This document shows positions 11,701 to 22,472 of a DNA stretch of 64,000 bases, piece by piece. The notes under the pieces are model-generated. The model saw only the letters and a program-made list of their open reading frames with translations. It was not told where the DNA came from and ran no database searches. The position numbers and the translations under genes were made by a program. The stretch is from Corythucha ciliata (Eukaryota; Arthropoda; Insecta; Hemiptera; Tingidae): the NCBI GenBank assembly GCA_038030265.1, contig CM075939.1:29989253-30053252 (forward strand). Reading direction: 5' to 3'. Each line of letters begins with the position of its first letter. The stretch's first letter is position 1.

Positions 11701-14211
11701 ATGCCGACCAAGGCTACTAGAACTAACAAGGTTGGCCATTACGCCGTTTGTTTACGTTTTTCTATATATATTGGCGAGGGGCGGAGGCCCACGTCACAAT
11801 ATGCTCCCTCCCACCACACTTTATTCATGGAGTATTCCAACTCCTTTGAAACTGAGTTATTCAGGTGAATCAAATCTTATTATCGAATTTTTTACTGCTG
11901 TTACGCACATTACTTGGCCCCTAAGGCTAGAAAAAAGATACCAATGTTTATTATATATTTTATTTATACAAAAAATATTATGTTGAAGCTGAACAAAACA
12001 CTCACCCTTCCTTCAAGAACATTAGCCAGCCATACACTTGCGTTCTTATTTCCTCTCAAAAATCGTGGTGCATCCAAAGCGTAAAGAGATAAAACGGGGT
12101 AGGAAAATTTTTCTTCAAAAAACACTTTCCCATGGTGAATTGTGGCGCATCGAACAGGAGAGGAGAGAACATTTTGTATACAAATCAAATTTGTGTATAG
12201 AGAGTATTTCACAAATATTGTTGTCATTTGATGAGATAAAACGTTTTGCATGGTCTCGTATCGTGTCATTTGGCGTGGCGCGTTGTCATGTTCAAAATGT
12301 CAAGAGGATAAAGAGGGTAGAACAGAACACGATTTTTGAGATGATTTTCAAAGGATTTGAGATCATAGGGGGTGTGGGGTGTCGATTTTGTTTGTCTTTT
12401 ACAAAAAAGTTTATTCTACTGAATAATAAATCGCAGCATTATTTTGTTCATTATAATAGGATGACGCGAAAAACATCGAAGTTAGGAAGATTCATGGGTC
12501 AGAACTTATTTATAACTCTATTTTCTAAGGTAATTATTTATGCTAAAATAGAACATAAATCGGGATCAGTTGTAAAATAACCAAGTTTTAGGTATTTTCA
12601 AACACGCCAGCTAAACATGTTTTCGTCATGAAACGCCTTCCGAAAAAAGTGGGGAGCGGTTTGTTGTGTTTCTACTTGAGCCCTTGAATAATAAAATAAT
12701 ACAGGATAAATCAATTAGCCATTTAGAGGTATGAAAAGGGCAGAGAATGCAGCGTATGTTCGATTTGGCGGGATTGAAAATATGCCAACTTTAAATAAGA
12801 AAAAAATGTCCAAAGGGTTTAATTTGTTTTATTTACATAGAAGGGCTGGTATACCTCATCGAAAAAAAATATTTTCGAAAAATGTGAGACTTCCTCATTA
12901 TTAAAATGAGAAGAAACGCCGGGGCTAGGAGGGCTGCGAAGGAAATGGGAAGTTTTCTTGGTCCGAAATATCTTTCAATACAAGAATATTGCCACCTGAA
13001 GATACCATGGTGAAGGTACGAAGCCCGAAATTCTGGTTGAATTAAATAAAACAATAGTTTGGGCAGTTTGGGCTTTCAAAAAACACGAATTCTACATAAA
13101 TACTATAGACTATAAACAATGGGGCGGGAAGAGGAGCATATTTCTACGTCACAATCGGTCTCGACTAATCAAAACACTGAGGCAACTTTTTCGTCTTGTT
13201 TACATTGTAATGGCCAACCTTGTTAGTTCTAGTAGCCTTGGATGCCGACAACGGGGCGAAAAAAGGTAATTCTCTTCGGCTGTTATCTTTTCTCGGGTCG
13301 TTACATCTACACAAGTCCGAAAACAATCATCACACTCCCATCACTAAAAACAAATTCTCCTAATAGTTGGTCTGCGAACAGCAATAGTGATGTACTATAT
13401 TTCATGCTCGGCTATTTTGTGTTGTAATGTTGGCCACACAACTGACGTCACTTTGATTTATTTATTTACCTTTACTTTCGTAATTCAGTTGACGAATGAT
13501 CCTCCGTATTTGAAAACTCCTTTACAGAACATCGGTGTGACAACATAACTCAATAAGACTCAATCTCCTTTTGAATGCGTGTTTTGTTTCTGGAATTATT
13601 CATATTGTATGTGCCTCAATTGTATAACAACCTATCTAATGAAGGATTTAAGGTACTTCGTCGAGCAAAATATTATTCTAGCTACCTCACGGAACTTACA
13701 CGGATTTGTAAAACCAAATAATATTAAGCTAAAACATGGTAAGCATCTCATACTCTTTTTTCATCTCTTTGATAAGATTCCGTATGAAATTATCCTCTCT
13801 ATCATCCGATACAATTCATGCTTCTGTCTTGCTTTCTAATCCAACAGGTACTCTAGTGATTCAAATTTAGACTCCTTCTCACCTGTGACGGTCAAAATGG
13901 CTTAATTTCGTCACTTTTGAGAGGCACTCTGTTGAATGTTACAAGCCGCAAAGTGGGGAAAACTCTTATTTTATTGGTCAGTCAGAGTCTAAATTTTGAC
14001 GCACTAGAGGAGCACTTGAAGCACAACACAAAATAGCCGAGCATGAAATATAGTACATCACTATTGCTGTTCGCAGATCAACTATTAGGAGAATTTGTTT
14101 TTAGTGATGAGAGTGTGATGATTGTTTTCGGACTTGTGTAGATGTAACGACCCGAGAAAAGATAACAGTCGAAGAGAATTACCTTTTTTCGCCCCGTTGT
14201 CGACCACTCTA
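11701..14211. mobile_element. Element C: long-TIR element, interrupted by element B
   Basis: Two arms at about 13246-13430 and 14030-14202 are reverse complements over roughly 170 bp, from CGACAACGGGGCGAAAAAAGG through GTAATTCTC, GGTCGTTACATC, GAACAGCAATAGTGATGTAC and GCTCGGCTATTTTGTGTTG. The duplication TAACTTGGGG (11691-11700 and 14212-14221) gives the insertion point at the right end of element A. The first few bases of the left end (11701 on) are separated from the rest by element B. About 0.6 kb of unrecognised sequence lies between the arms. Confidence 0.7.
11709..13240. mobile_element. Element B: MULE-like, 9-bp duplication (1,532 bp)
   Basis: The ends CAAGGCTACTAGAACTAACA and TGTTAGTTCTAGTAGCCTTG are exact inverted repeats, continuing through AGGTTGGCCATTAC. 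The flanking 9-bp duplication GATGCCGAC is exact (11700-11708 and 13241-13249). A 180-codon ORF (12038-12580, +) lies within; it is lysine/arginine-rich, has no motif I recognise, and I cannot call it a transposase. A 9-bp duplication fits Mutator-like elements. Confidence 0.82.
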
Positions 14212-15042
14212 TAACTTGGGGTGACAGCCTGACAGCTCATTTCAATTTCAAATACGAGAATAGTCCATAATTATATTTGAAAAATACTGCAGTTTCCAGT
14301 TTATCCTCGTTGTTGAAGGAACCGCAAGACGCCGAATACAATTTTTGTGAGTTTACCTAAAAAAAACACACGAAGAACGGAGTGGATTCGAATCATCCGA
14401 GGAGACGTACAGAAACTCTGACTGAAAACCGTTGATAATACCTAGAAAAACTTTGTGTGTGTGCAGCTAGATCATTTTGCCGTGAGTGGAAGTAGAACCA
14501 GAGAGTTTGAAATGACCTGATTTGTATATTACACCAAAAATATAATACCTACTCATTTATTAATGAACTTGAAAATAGGACGCTTCAATATAATATAAGA
14601 GATTTGGCCACAACATCATGTATGAACGACTTGTCTCAAAGAACCTAAAAGTATCTAGTAATTGTGTCTAAAACTTTTCTTTCGAGTGGTCAGCTTCTTT
14701 TCGTCGCCGGCCTGTCGAACACACGATGACCCAAAATCGGGCTTAACTAGGCCCCATCTTCAGTGTTGCAAGGGGCAGCCTCAGGATTATTGGCCGCTGT
14801 GATCCCCCCATGGATGGCGAAGCTTGTACCTCACACTTTTGAGTTACTTTGTTCTTTGGAAAGGCGGCTGGCTTGCTTGCACAGGACCGGGCTTTTTTTT
14901 TAGGAAATGAATTCAACGAAACCATCGCGATGGTTGCCTGGCAACTCACTAACATAAGAAAACCTCATGATTTAAAAAATTCAGTTGATTGTGAGAGAGA
15001 TAGAGAATGCGTTAGACAAGGTCAAAAAAGACTAAATCTGTA

Positions 15043-15101
15043 GTAAGATGGCAAAATATGATAAGTCTTATGATATGACTTATCACCTTTTGCCATCTTA
15101 C
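15043..15101. repeat. 59-bp near-perfect hairpin
   Basis: GTAAGATGGCAAAA-TATGATAAGTC is mirrored by GACTTATCACCTTTTGCCATCTTAC around a short ATAAGACTTAT-type centre. An additional inverted pair GTCACACCATT / AATGGTGTGAC (15114-15124 and 15218-15228) lies just downstream. Confidence 0.75.
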
Positions 15102-15550
15102 CACAGAAATTACGTCACACCATTTTTTGGCGGGAAGTCAAATATTGCTATTTCAAATAATTAAAAAAAATAGTTATAATTGAATTCAATTGTTAAAATT
15201 CGTATCTATCAAAAGGTAATGGTGTGACCTAACAGAAAAAATATTTTTGGAAAATGTGCAACTTCCTCATTGGTTTTATTGTAGTCTTGTATAGTGTGCG
15301 ACATTTGGTTTTCACCACAATAAAAAACGGCGAAGTTGGTGTGTTAGTGCGCGAAATTCGAGGAATTGGAGGAATTGGTTCTGTTTCTGAGCAAGTCCTG
15401 CGAAATATTTAAAGATTGAAAATGTGACAAACCTGTTGGATTTCAATTTTTTGATGAAATTTGGGGGTGGGCAGCTGCCCCACGAAATCTGCGCTTTTGA
15501 TTCTAGGGGAGGGCAACTGCCCACCCCTGCCCCCGTTGGCTACGCCCATG

Positions 15551-16024
15551 ATCCGAACGAGACAGTGATCAACAACGTACCATACCATATCGTCAACTGC
15601 ATGATTGGTTTTTCTGATGTATTTAGCCTGTCACAGCCGACCAGACATCATGTTTGCAGTTTCATATCTCAGTCGATACTTGGATAAACCAACTCATAAA
15701 GTCTGGATTGCCGGTAAACGAATATTAAGATATCTTAAAGGGACAGCCGACATCGAAATGAAGTTCATCAAGGGAGAGCCGGATCTGATTGGTTACTCCG
15801 ACTCCGACTGACGTGAGCGGAGGAATTTTCTTCTATGGGCACAACCCAGTATCATGGTTTTTGGTCAAACAAACGAGTGTAGCAACGTCCACGGCGGAAG
15901 CTGAGTATGTAGCCGCCGCCCAAGCCGCTCAAGAGGTCGCAAGTCTTAAAGGGATAATCTCTGAGTGCGGTGAAGTCACCAACGCCAGGACAAGGGAAGG
16001 TTGTCTTGTGTTATATAGCAGTTG
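15551..16024 (+). pseudogene. Ty1/copia RNase H, frameshifted 3' part
   Basis: This is the continuation of the copia polyprotein after the 6.46-kb insertion: VDPNETVINNVPYH, then (frameshifted near 15620) RPDIMFAVSYLSRYL, RILRYLKGTAD and DLIGYSDSD, and after another frameshift SVATSTAEAEYVAAAQAAQE. These are the canonical copia RNase H motifs, with catalytic Asp in YSDSD and Glu in AEAEY. The homology stops near 16010 where gypsy sequence of the opposite strand begins; no 3' LTR is seen. Confidence 0.93.
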
Positions 16025-16029
16025 ATATC

Positions 16030-17250
16030 GGGTTATTGAGTTGAGCGCATCCCTGTCTGACCGATGGGCTGGGCGGTAGAGACACTTGGGGGAATTTTTT
16101 CTAATAGGTTTTTGGTTCGTGACTTACGTCTTTTAACGTTTTCGTAAAGGCGAGTGAAATCCACACAAATGTGGACGTCACCGTTTTTTTTTGGGCACGG
16201 CTACAATTGGGGAACACCAATCGGTAGCGTGTTGGACCGGCTCAATGACACCTTTGTTCACCATGCCTTGGATCTCTTTTTAGATTTGTTCTCTGAGTGG
16301 TAGAGGTATTTTTCTCGGCATTGAGATTGCATAGGGCTCTGAGTTGTCCTTGAGCTCAATAGTGTACGGCTCTTTCATGTTGCCGAGTCCGTTGAAGAGA
16401 CCCGGGAATTTTGAAATCCAGCTGTTCGAAGGATCTGAAATGGCTCTGACCACTCTCAAAATTCTCAGTCTCTCAATTGCTGGACGCCCTAGCCCTAGCA
16501 GGGGGCTAGAGCATTTTTCCGAGACGTATATTTGTTCGACTCAGGAGTGGTTTTTGCAGTGTAGCTTCACTTTTACTACTCCGACTACAGGTAAGTGTTC
16601 GCCACCTGGGCCCGAAAGAGTTTTAGTTGTTGGTAGGAGCGGAATTTTGGTTTTTAGTTTGATATTTGAAGAGATTAAAGAAACGTCTGCACCCGTATCG
16701 ATTTTGAATTGTATTTCGTCACGTCCGTTAATTCTCAAGGCAATGGACCAGGGTTCGTCCGTTGGTTGGGACATCATATATTAACGTTCCCAATGAAAGA
16801 ACCATTTTTGGGGTATGAATCGAATTCCTCGTTATCAAACGAATTATTGAACGACAGATTTTTTCGAAGTGTCCGTAGTTTCGGCAACTTTGACACATGT
16901 GAGAACGAGCTGGACATTCACTGCGACGATGGGATGGATGAGCTCCACACCATCTGCACGTACTGTGAAACGGGGGGTGTTGGGTGTTGCAAACGGACAG
17001 TACCAGTTGACCTTGATTTCGTGAAATAGGTGACTTAGTTCTGACTCTGAAAACCAGCAGCGGTCAAGTCGAATTTCTCTCCTTCTTTCTGATTGGCTGA
17101 AAATCTCTATCGTGGGGTCTGACTCTGGCAAGGAGAGAGATAGAAGATACTTGAACTGACCGATAAGGCAATCAAGAGAGTCGTTTTTATTCGCTATTTC
17201 ACATGTTTGAGCTTCGAGACGAATATTATTCGACTGCATGGCCATTCCTT
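16030..17250 (-). pseudogene. Ty3/gypsy fragment: Gag knuckles, protease, RT start
   Basis: Reading the minus strand from 17250: a Gag C-terminal piece (REKLVQGM near 17250), two CCHC-type knuckles in a shifted frame (CRWCGAHPSHRRSEC and CQSCRNYGHFEKIC, about 16860-16960), an intact aspartic protease start (FKIDTGADVSLIS, 16650-16700), and after frameshifts the RT entry region (MKEPYTIELKDNSEPYAI, IPLPLREQI, VIEPVQHATDWCSPIVAVPK). It breaks off inside the RT near 16130, at the junction with the copia RNase H. Multiple stops make it dead. Confidence 0.9.
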
Positions 17251-18743
17251 GGACGAGCTTTTCTCTCTAATTTTTGGTAATTATGTAATCTGCGTATTAC
17301 ATTTTTGAGTTGATTATGTCACTGAGTAAAAGCAAATGCTAGGGGCCGGATGCGGGAGTGAAGAAGGATTCTGCCAGTTACCTTTAAGATATCTGCTCCC
17401 AAATACACCATTCAGTTCAGGATCAAAAACCGATGGCGATGCGTCACCTTTTGCAGGATAAGCCTCATCACAATGCTCTACGATCCGGCCTATAAGTATT
17501 TTGAACGGTACCTATACATCTATTTGTTTAATTTCGTTAAGTTCTGTAGAAAAAAATAAATTTCTCTTATTTTTTTAAATAATGGGTATCTGTTTTTTCT
17601 TGAAAAGCAATTCGTTAGGAAATGTAAAGGCAGTCTCTTTCAGAGGAAGCAATATTTTTTTGGGCGAAAACTTGACTATTTAATAATTGATATGTATCAA
17701 ATAATTAAACGTCTTAAGTTTTCCCCAAAGAAATTATTGCATTTCTCTGGAAAATGAGGAAGATTGAAAGAACCAAATGAGAGGAGGGGGAAGCGTTCTA
17801 AGCGCAGGAGCTATTGACTTCTGTTGTTGACTCTTGTAACCCGCCGCGCCACTTGTTCTGTCCTCGTCCCCCACTCCTTTGTTGAACCTCTTATGTATCT
17901 TTTTATCCTCCTTGGTTGAGCATTTGTTAAAATAAAAAGTATCGGTTCTCATCCAACGTTTAATTATTTATTTCCAATTTTTAACTCCTGAAGCCCCTAA
18001 TTTCGAGGATTGACTCTGTTTGTGAGTAGAACCAACTTCACAGGTTTTGCGCTTCAATAAACCAATCTCAAGGGCTTTAGTCGTTCAAAAAACCAGTCTT
18101 GAGGGTTAGTATCTTCAAACAAAAGAATTCGCGGAACTTGGCATACTCAAAATACCAATTTTCGGGGTTATTTGGTTCAATAAAAAACAATTTTACAGAT
18201 TCGGCTCTACATAAAAACAATTTTTCCTCCTTTGGTTAATCAAAAGACTTCAATTCCGTGAGGTTGGCTCTGTCAAATTCTTCCAGCTTACACTTGGCGT
18301 GTGGATGGACGTAGCGTGTTCACGTGAACACTGACCGGGTGTGGGATATGCAACCCGCAGCCCCTGGCACCCTGTGGCCAGTTCTTACTGACTGTTAAAC
18401 TGTTTTGCCTCCAAAAGAAAGCCACGGCATCGCTCAAGACTCAGCTTGCGGTCAACTTAATCGTAGTTTTTACGCCTCCTCCTACCAACTAACAGTCGTT
18501 ATACTGCTATAGATAGCTCTTGGGGGTGCCCTGGTCTGCAATGGACCATTTTGTGCGGTTTTGGTGCCTCTTGATAGACCTGAAGTCACGATTTCTTTCA
18601 CGGAGCACCTAGCAACTATGGGGACTGGGCAGTTGGATAGATGTGGAGTGTTTTGTACCGGTGGTGCGCAAAAGGAGTCAATATTTATCCCAACTGTGCT
18701 CGGTTCTTTAACTTATTCACGTTAAAAATAAATGAAAGCCTTA
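17251..18743. other. No gene recognised; AT-rich quasi-repeat at 17990-18290
   Basis: I see no exon here. Between 17990 and 18290, phrases of the type CTCAAAAAACCAATTTTCGGGGTT recur at about 45-60 bp with heavy divergence (for example CAATAAACCAATCTCAAGGG, CAAAAAACCAGTCTTGAGGG, CAAAATACCAATTTTCGGGG). The remainder is unclassified. Confidence 0.4.
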
Positions 18744-19258
18744 GGGTGCGTTCACAGTGAATCACCTTCACTGCGATACCTCGATGAGCGATGCCCCGAT
18801 GAAACATCGATGAAGAACAAACATCAATAATTGTATGGGACTGTTCATAGTGAAGCACCCTCACTGCGATGTGATCTTCGATACCTCGCTACTATCATCG
18901 ATGATTTGAACCATATGGTTCCTCGACCCCCCTCCTGTCCGTTGCTTTTTTTTTTCTTTTCAAAATCTTTTAAAGTCCACCTTCAGACAATTTACGTAAG
19001 TCACGAACACCTGTCCCCTTCAAGCTTTAACCCTTATTTTGAAAAAAAGAAGAAAAGCAACGGGCTGGAGGGGGGTCGAGGAACCATATGGTTCAAATCA
19101 TCGATGATAGTAGCGAGGTATCGAAGATCACATCGCAGTGAGGGTGCTTCACTATGAACAGTCCCATACAATTATTGATGTTTGTTCTTCATCGATGTTT
19201 CATCGGGGCATCGCTCATCGAGGTATCGCAGTGAAGGTGATTCACTATGAACGCACCC
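18744..19258. mobile_element. Foldback MITE with TTA duplication, 515 bp
   Basis: The element begins GGGTGCGTTCACAGTGAATC and ends GATTCACTATGAACGCACCC. The two arms (about 210 bp each) are nearly perfect reverse complements, including TCGATACCTCG, ATCATCGATGATTTGAACC and AACCATATGGTTC blocks, with only about 80-90 bp between them. TTA flanks both sides (18741-18743, 19259-19261). TTA duplication and the G-rich terminus suggest PIF/Harbinger. A 108-codon ORF across it is a hairpin artefact. Confidence 0.9.
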
Positions 19259-19330
19259 TTAGCCGGCTGATGCCCCATTTCAAGTGATTCCCGGGTCGGG
19301 TCGCCCCCCCCCCATACACTACGCCACTGC

Positions 19331-19425
19331 CCGTCTCCTGAGCCCGGGCCTCAAAGCGGGTATGGTGTATGATGGACCGAAAGGCTTTTGGCACCTTCGG
19401 AGTCGGGAGACCGTCCGAGCACTAG

Positions 19426-19463
<38 letters not shown>
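19331..19463 (+). mobile_element. 5'-truncated LINE 3' end with poly(A)
   Basis: The sequence from GAGCCCGGGCCTCAAAG to GGAGACCGTCCGAGCACTAG matches the 3' untranslated end of the LINE at 28226-29345 (opposite strand), sharing GGGTATGGTGTATG, CCGAAAGGCTTTTGGCACC and TTCGG-AGTCGGGAGACCGT. It ends in 38 A (19426-19463). Only the last 95 bases of the element are present, a typical dead-on-arrival copy. Confidence 0.85.
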
Positions 19464-19465
<2 letters not shown>

Positions 19466-20905
19466 TATGAGATTCGGCCTGAAAACATTGAAGTTTTTGG
19501 GTCGAAATGTAATTGAAAGTTTTGGTATTAGATGTAATATTTTAGGACGAAAGCAGTACCCCACTTCCTCAACCTTTAATTAACATGTTATAAAGATCGA
19601 TAAAATTAAACAAACCCTTTTTCCTTCAAGAATGCTAAAAGTTCTCCTACTAAAGCTTCAGATTTATAGTGTAATGAATTCACGGTTGGTATGCCGCGGT
19701 AAAGTAACCCAATTGCTTCAAGTCAGTCAGACATGAAAGAGAATCGCTTCTAGTGAAGGATAGAATGGTCCGTTCGTTGGATGTGATCCATGTTTTTAGC
19801 TTTAAAATGCGAGTATGTTCACTTTTACCACATTCAGAAGAGTATTGGCTGGGAGCAATCAGTAGATCGAGTGCAGGCGACATCATTCAACAGGAAGAAA
19901 AGTCATGTTTATCCCATGTTTGAATGATTTTGTGGAGCTGAAATTAATAGGAGCGTCTGCCTGATACATTAGCCCTAGGCGGCCAGTCAAATTCGATTGA
20001 GATATAAATTAACCGAATATTTGATCTACAATAGGACCTACTCGCGCCTATCCGAAAGCATTTTTAATATTTTAACCATATTTCGAGGAACCTTGACTCC
20101 TTGACCTGAAGTACTGTTGACATGCTTCCACCTGTGCTGTGATGCAGATGAAGATCTTGAAGTTGTTGAGACTTGCATATTTTATCGTTTATTTCAAGCT
20201 GTTAAGTTAAAGTTAAATTAGCGAGAAAGCCACGTGTTTCTTTAAATTAACGTTTTCCTAATTGACATATCCTTTGTTTAAAGAGGGAGAGGAAAAAAAA
20301 GAAACACTGAAAGTAACCAGTAAGAGGAATGAAAGAAAGAGTCATAAAAAAGTAACAAGACTACTTTCACGCTCAATGCCACTCTCTTCTGCATCCTGCG
20401 TTATCGCGCCTATCATTACCTATACCCGACTTTTGAACTTATCGCAGATCGGTGTAAAAATTGTTTTGGTTTTTCTATTTCACCTCGTTCACGTTCGTTA
20501 ATTACGCTTCACGTTCGTACATTCATTTATATTTATATTTTTAATTTAAAGAGGAAGTAATCCCAAAGTCAACGGAAAGGTGTATAATACAGGAGAGGAA
20601 CTAGGTCGTCAGGTGTATTACAGGGAGGCTGCTTATTTCAAAGAAAGGGCCGCTCTTTTTTCGTGATGATTCCGAGGCCAAATCACTCGAAAATTATGAA
20701 AAGTGGAAGATAATGGCGGTGAAGGATTATTTTAATATGAGTGTTAATTGTGAAGAAGGCGTCTTATTTACCGTTTTACTTCAAGCATGAAACAATTTGA
20801 CATTGGTTCTTTTGGGTGAGCCAGCAGATAAATATCATTCACGCTAATAATAATTTAAGTATAGAATTCCCGTTTAGGACCCCGTATAAGTATAGTTCTC
20901 GATTA
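19464..20905. other. Intergenic, nothing recognised
   Basis: No exon, repeat pair or known element is evident. Short ORFs at 19680-19886 (-) and 20262-20501 (+) lack homology. Confidence 0.4.
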
Positions 20906-21058
20906 GGGCCCCGTTCACAAACTATGCTATGCGTCTGTGGAGTCTGTGCCAAGCTATGAAAATGCTTCATTTTTCGAGGGAATAGATTTGTTTGGTCGCA
21001 TTGACTCCACTGGCCGGACGCATAGCACATGCATAGCACAGAGCTTGTGAACGGAGTC
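20906..21058. mobile_element. MITE, CCCCGTTCACAAGCT family, copy 1
   Basis: GGGCCCCGTTCACAAACTATG at the left pairs with CAGAGCTTGTGAACGGAGTC at the right; inside, GTCTGTGGAGTC pairs with GACTCCACTGGCCGGAC. The left flank is TTA and the right flank TTC, so the duplication is imperfect. Other members or ends are at 21757-21893, 24401-24424 and 57605/58974. Confidence 0.7.
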
Positions 21059-21756
21059 TTCAAACTCAATAATTTGGTAATAGTCCCGTCAAATTAAAAT
21101 TGTACATTTCCCAGCCCAAAAACTGTGCTTTTGTTGGCTGTTTTCCCTCTTTTGTTTTTCTAATTTTTCCAAAAATTGAAGTTTAGCGCGTAAAGTATGG
21201 TTTCTGGGACGAAATGGTTAGTTTTTGAACTGAAAGTTTCAATTGCCGACCGCGGACCGAGGAGGTGCTCGGAAAGCTATAGGGTGAATGTTGGCGGTAA
21301 GATATGAAGCTCAATGGGCATTCATTGTGGCCAGAAACTGGTAATTTTAAGACTTACAGCCCTTCTTAAGAAAATATGGCCGAGAGGCTGCAGCGCACTC
21401 TATATTGGTAGTAGAAGTCAAAAGTATTCACAAAACACGGACCCTATGGGCTTGTACCCTTGCTTCTTTACCGAATTGCTGAGTTGTAAATGACAAGCCC
21501 CTGTAGACCCCTGGAAATGAGTACCCCTAAACCAGGGGTGTCAAAATTGCGGCCCGCGGGCCGCATGTGGCCCGCGAGCATCTTTTATGCGGCTCGCGAG
21601 CACCCCTGGGTATTTTTATTTCTTTATTTTTTGGTACCGGCTGTCGATAGTCGCTGGTAACTATAAAATTAATTTGAAAAAATTGTGAAAAGGGGGGAAA
21701 CCCGTTGGCGAGTCCTCACCTCTTCTCTTGCTCATTCTTAAAAGCTCTCCTACTCC

Positions 21757-21893
21757 AAAGTGTGTTCAAAAGCTCTATGTATGCGTTCTGTGGAGTCTAC
21801 TCAACCAAACAAATGTATTCATTCGAAAAATGAAGTGTTTTGATATGATGCACAAAATCCACAGAGGCATAACACATGGTTTGTGAGGGAGGG
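21757..21893. mobile_element. MITE, CCCCGTTCACAAGCT family, copy 2 (nested)
   Basis: TGTGTTCAAAAGCTCTATG at the left pairs with CATGGTTTGTGAGGGAGGG at the right; the core TTCTGTGGAGTCTAC, CCAAACAAATGTATTCATTC and CGAAAAATGAAG matches the copies at 20906 and 57605. It lies inside the hAT-type MITE. Confidence 0.65.
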
Positions 21894-21897
21894 TTAA

Positions 21898-22141
21898 AGT
21901 CCCATTCACATGAAACAATTTTTCATGCAATATCGCGAGCAATCTCTTCAAAATCATGTGATCCTAATGAAAATTAATCATTGAACATGCGTTTTTAATG
22001 ATAATGTACACGATTTTACTTACAATATCGCGCACAATTTCATTGAAAACACCTGTTCCGTGATTAATTTTCGTTAAGATCACATGTTTTTGAAGAAATT
22101 TCTCGTGACATTGCCTGTAAATTGTATCGTGATGACCCACT
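21898..22141. mobile_element. Foldback MITE, AGTCCCATTCACATG type (nested)
   Basis: About 90-bp arms are imperfect reverse complements: AGTCCCATTCACATGAAACAATTT against AAATTGTATCGTGATGACCCACT, and TCTTCAAAATCATGTGATC against GATCACATGTTTTTGAAGA. The terminal motif resembles the P-superfamily-like end at 42228 and the lone end at 56404, but no 8-bp duplication was found. Confidence 0.6.
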
Positions 22142-22472
22142 ATCTCGATAACCGCTTCTTAAATACTGTACACTCCATAAGTCCATACATAGGTGACCTG
22201 TACCCCCAAAATTTAAAGAGGCTGAGAAAATTTTACTAAACAACTATGGGAGAGCTAGACAAGACGTAATAGGTCGCTCTGCAGGAAACAAAAAAAAGTC
22301 CTGAAAATTCATTACTTAATTAGTAAACTTCCTTATACTCGAGTACCTAATTCTAGTTTGTGGTGCATAACGTTGGGGGGGGGGGGGTTAAAATTCGAGC
22401 GGCCCACCAGGGCCCTGCAATTTCCAAGTAATGGCCCGCCGAGAATTTGAGTTTGACACCACTGCCCTAAAC

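Larger units (their letters stand above)
9092..15550. mobile_element. hAT-like insertion (6.46 kb) in copia, carrying nested elements
   Basis: The flanking duplication ATCCGAAC (9084-9091 and 15551-15558; one more G matches on the left) and the ends CAGGGGCGTCCATG / CATGGGCGTAGCC mark an insertion that splits the copia RT from its RNase H. Subterminal blocks GGGTGGGCAG occur at both ends. No transposase is recognisable. The interior contains quasi-periodic degenerate repeats and a stack of three further insertions at 10951-14211. Without those, the element would be about 3.2 kb. Confidence 0.85.
21533..22464. mobile_element. hAT-type MITE, 932 bp
   Basis: The ends CAGGGGTGTCAAA and CAGTGGTGTCAAA (on the other strand) are typical hAT termini with subterminal GGCCC blocks. 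The 8-bp duplication CCCTAAAC is exact (21525-21532 and 22465-22472). No transposase is present. Two smaller MITEs sit inside. Confidence 0.92.

Noticed and set aside
12038..12580. Transposase of element B
   Set aside because: A 180-codon ORF lies in the right place, but I see no DDE or zinc-binding motif, so I list it only as an unassigned ORF.
18831..19157. 108-codon ORF as a gene
   Set aside because: It spans the arms and loop of a hairpin MITE and has no protein features.
19284..19583. ORF with a long polylysine run
   Set aside because: The lysines are the translation of the poly(A) tail of a truncated LINE.
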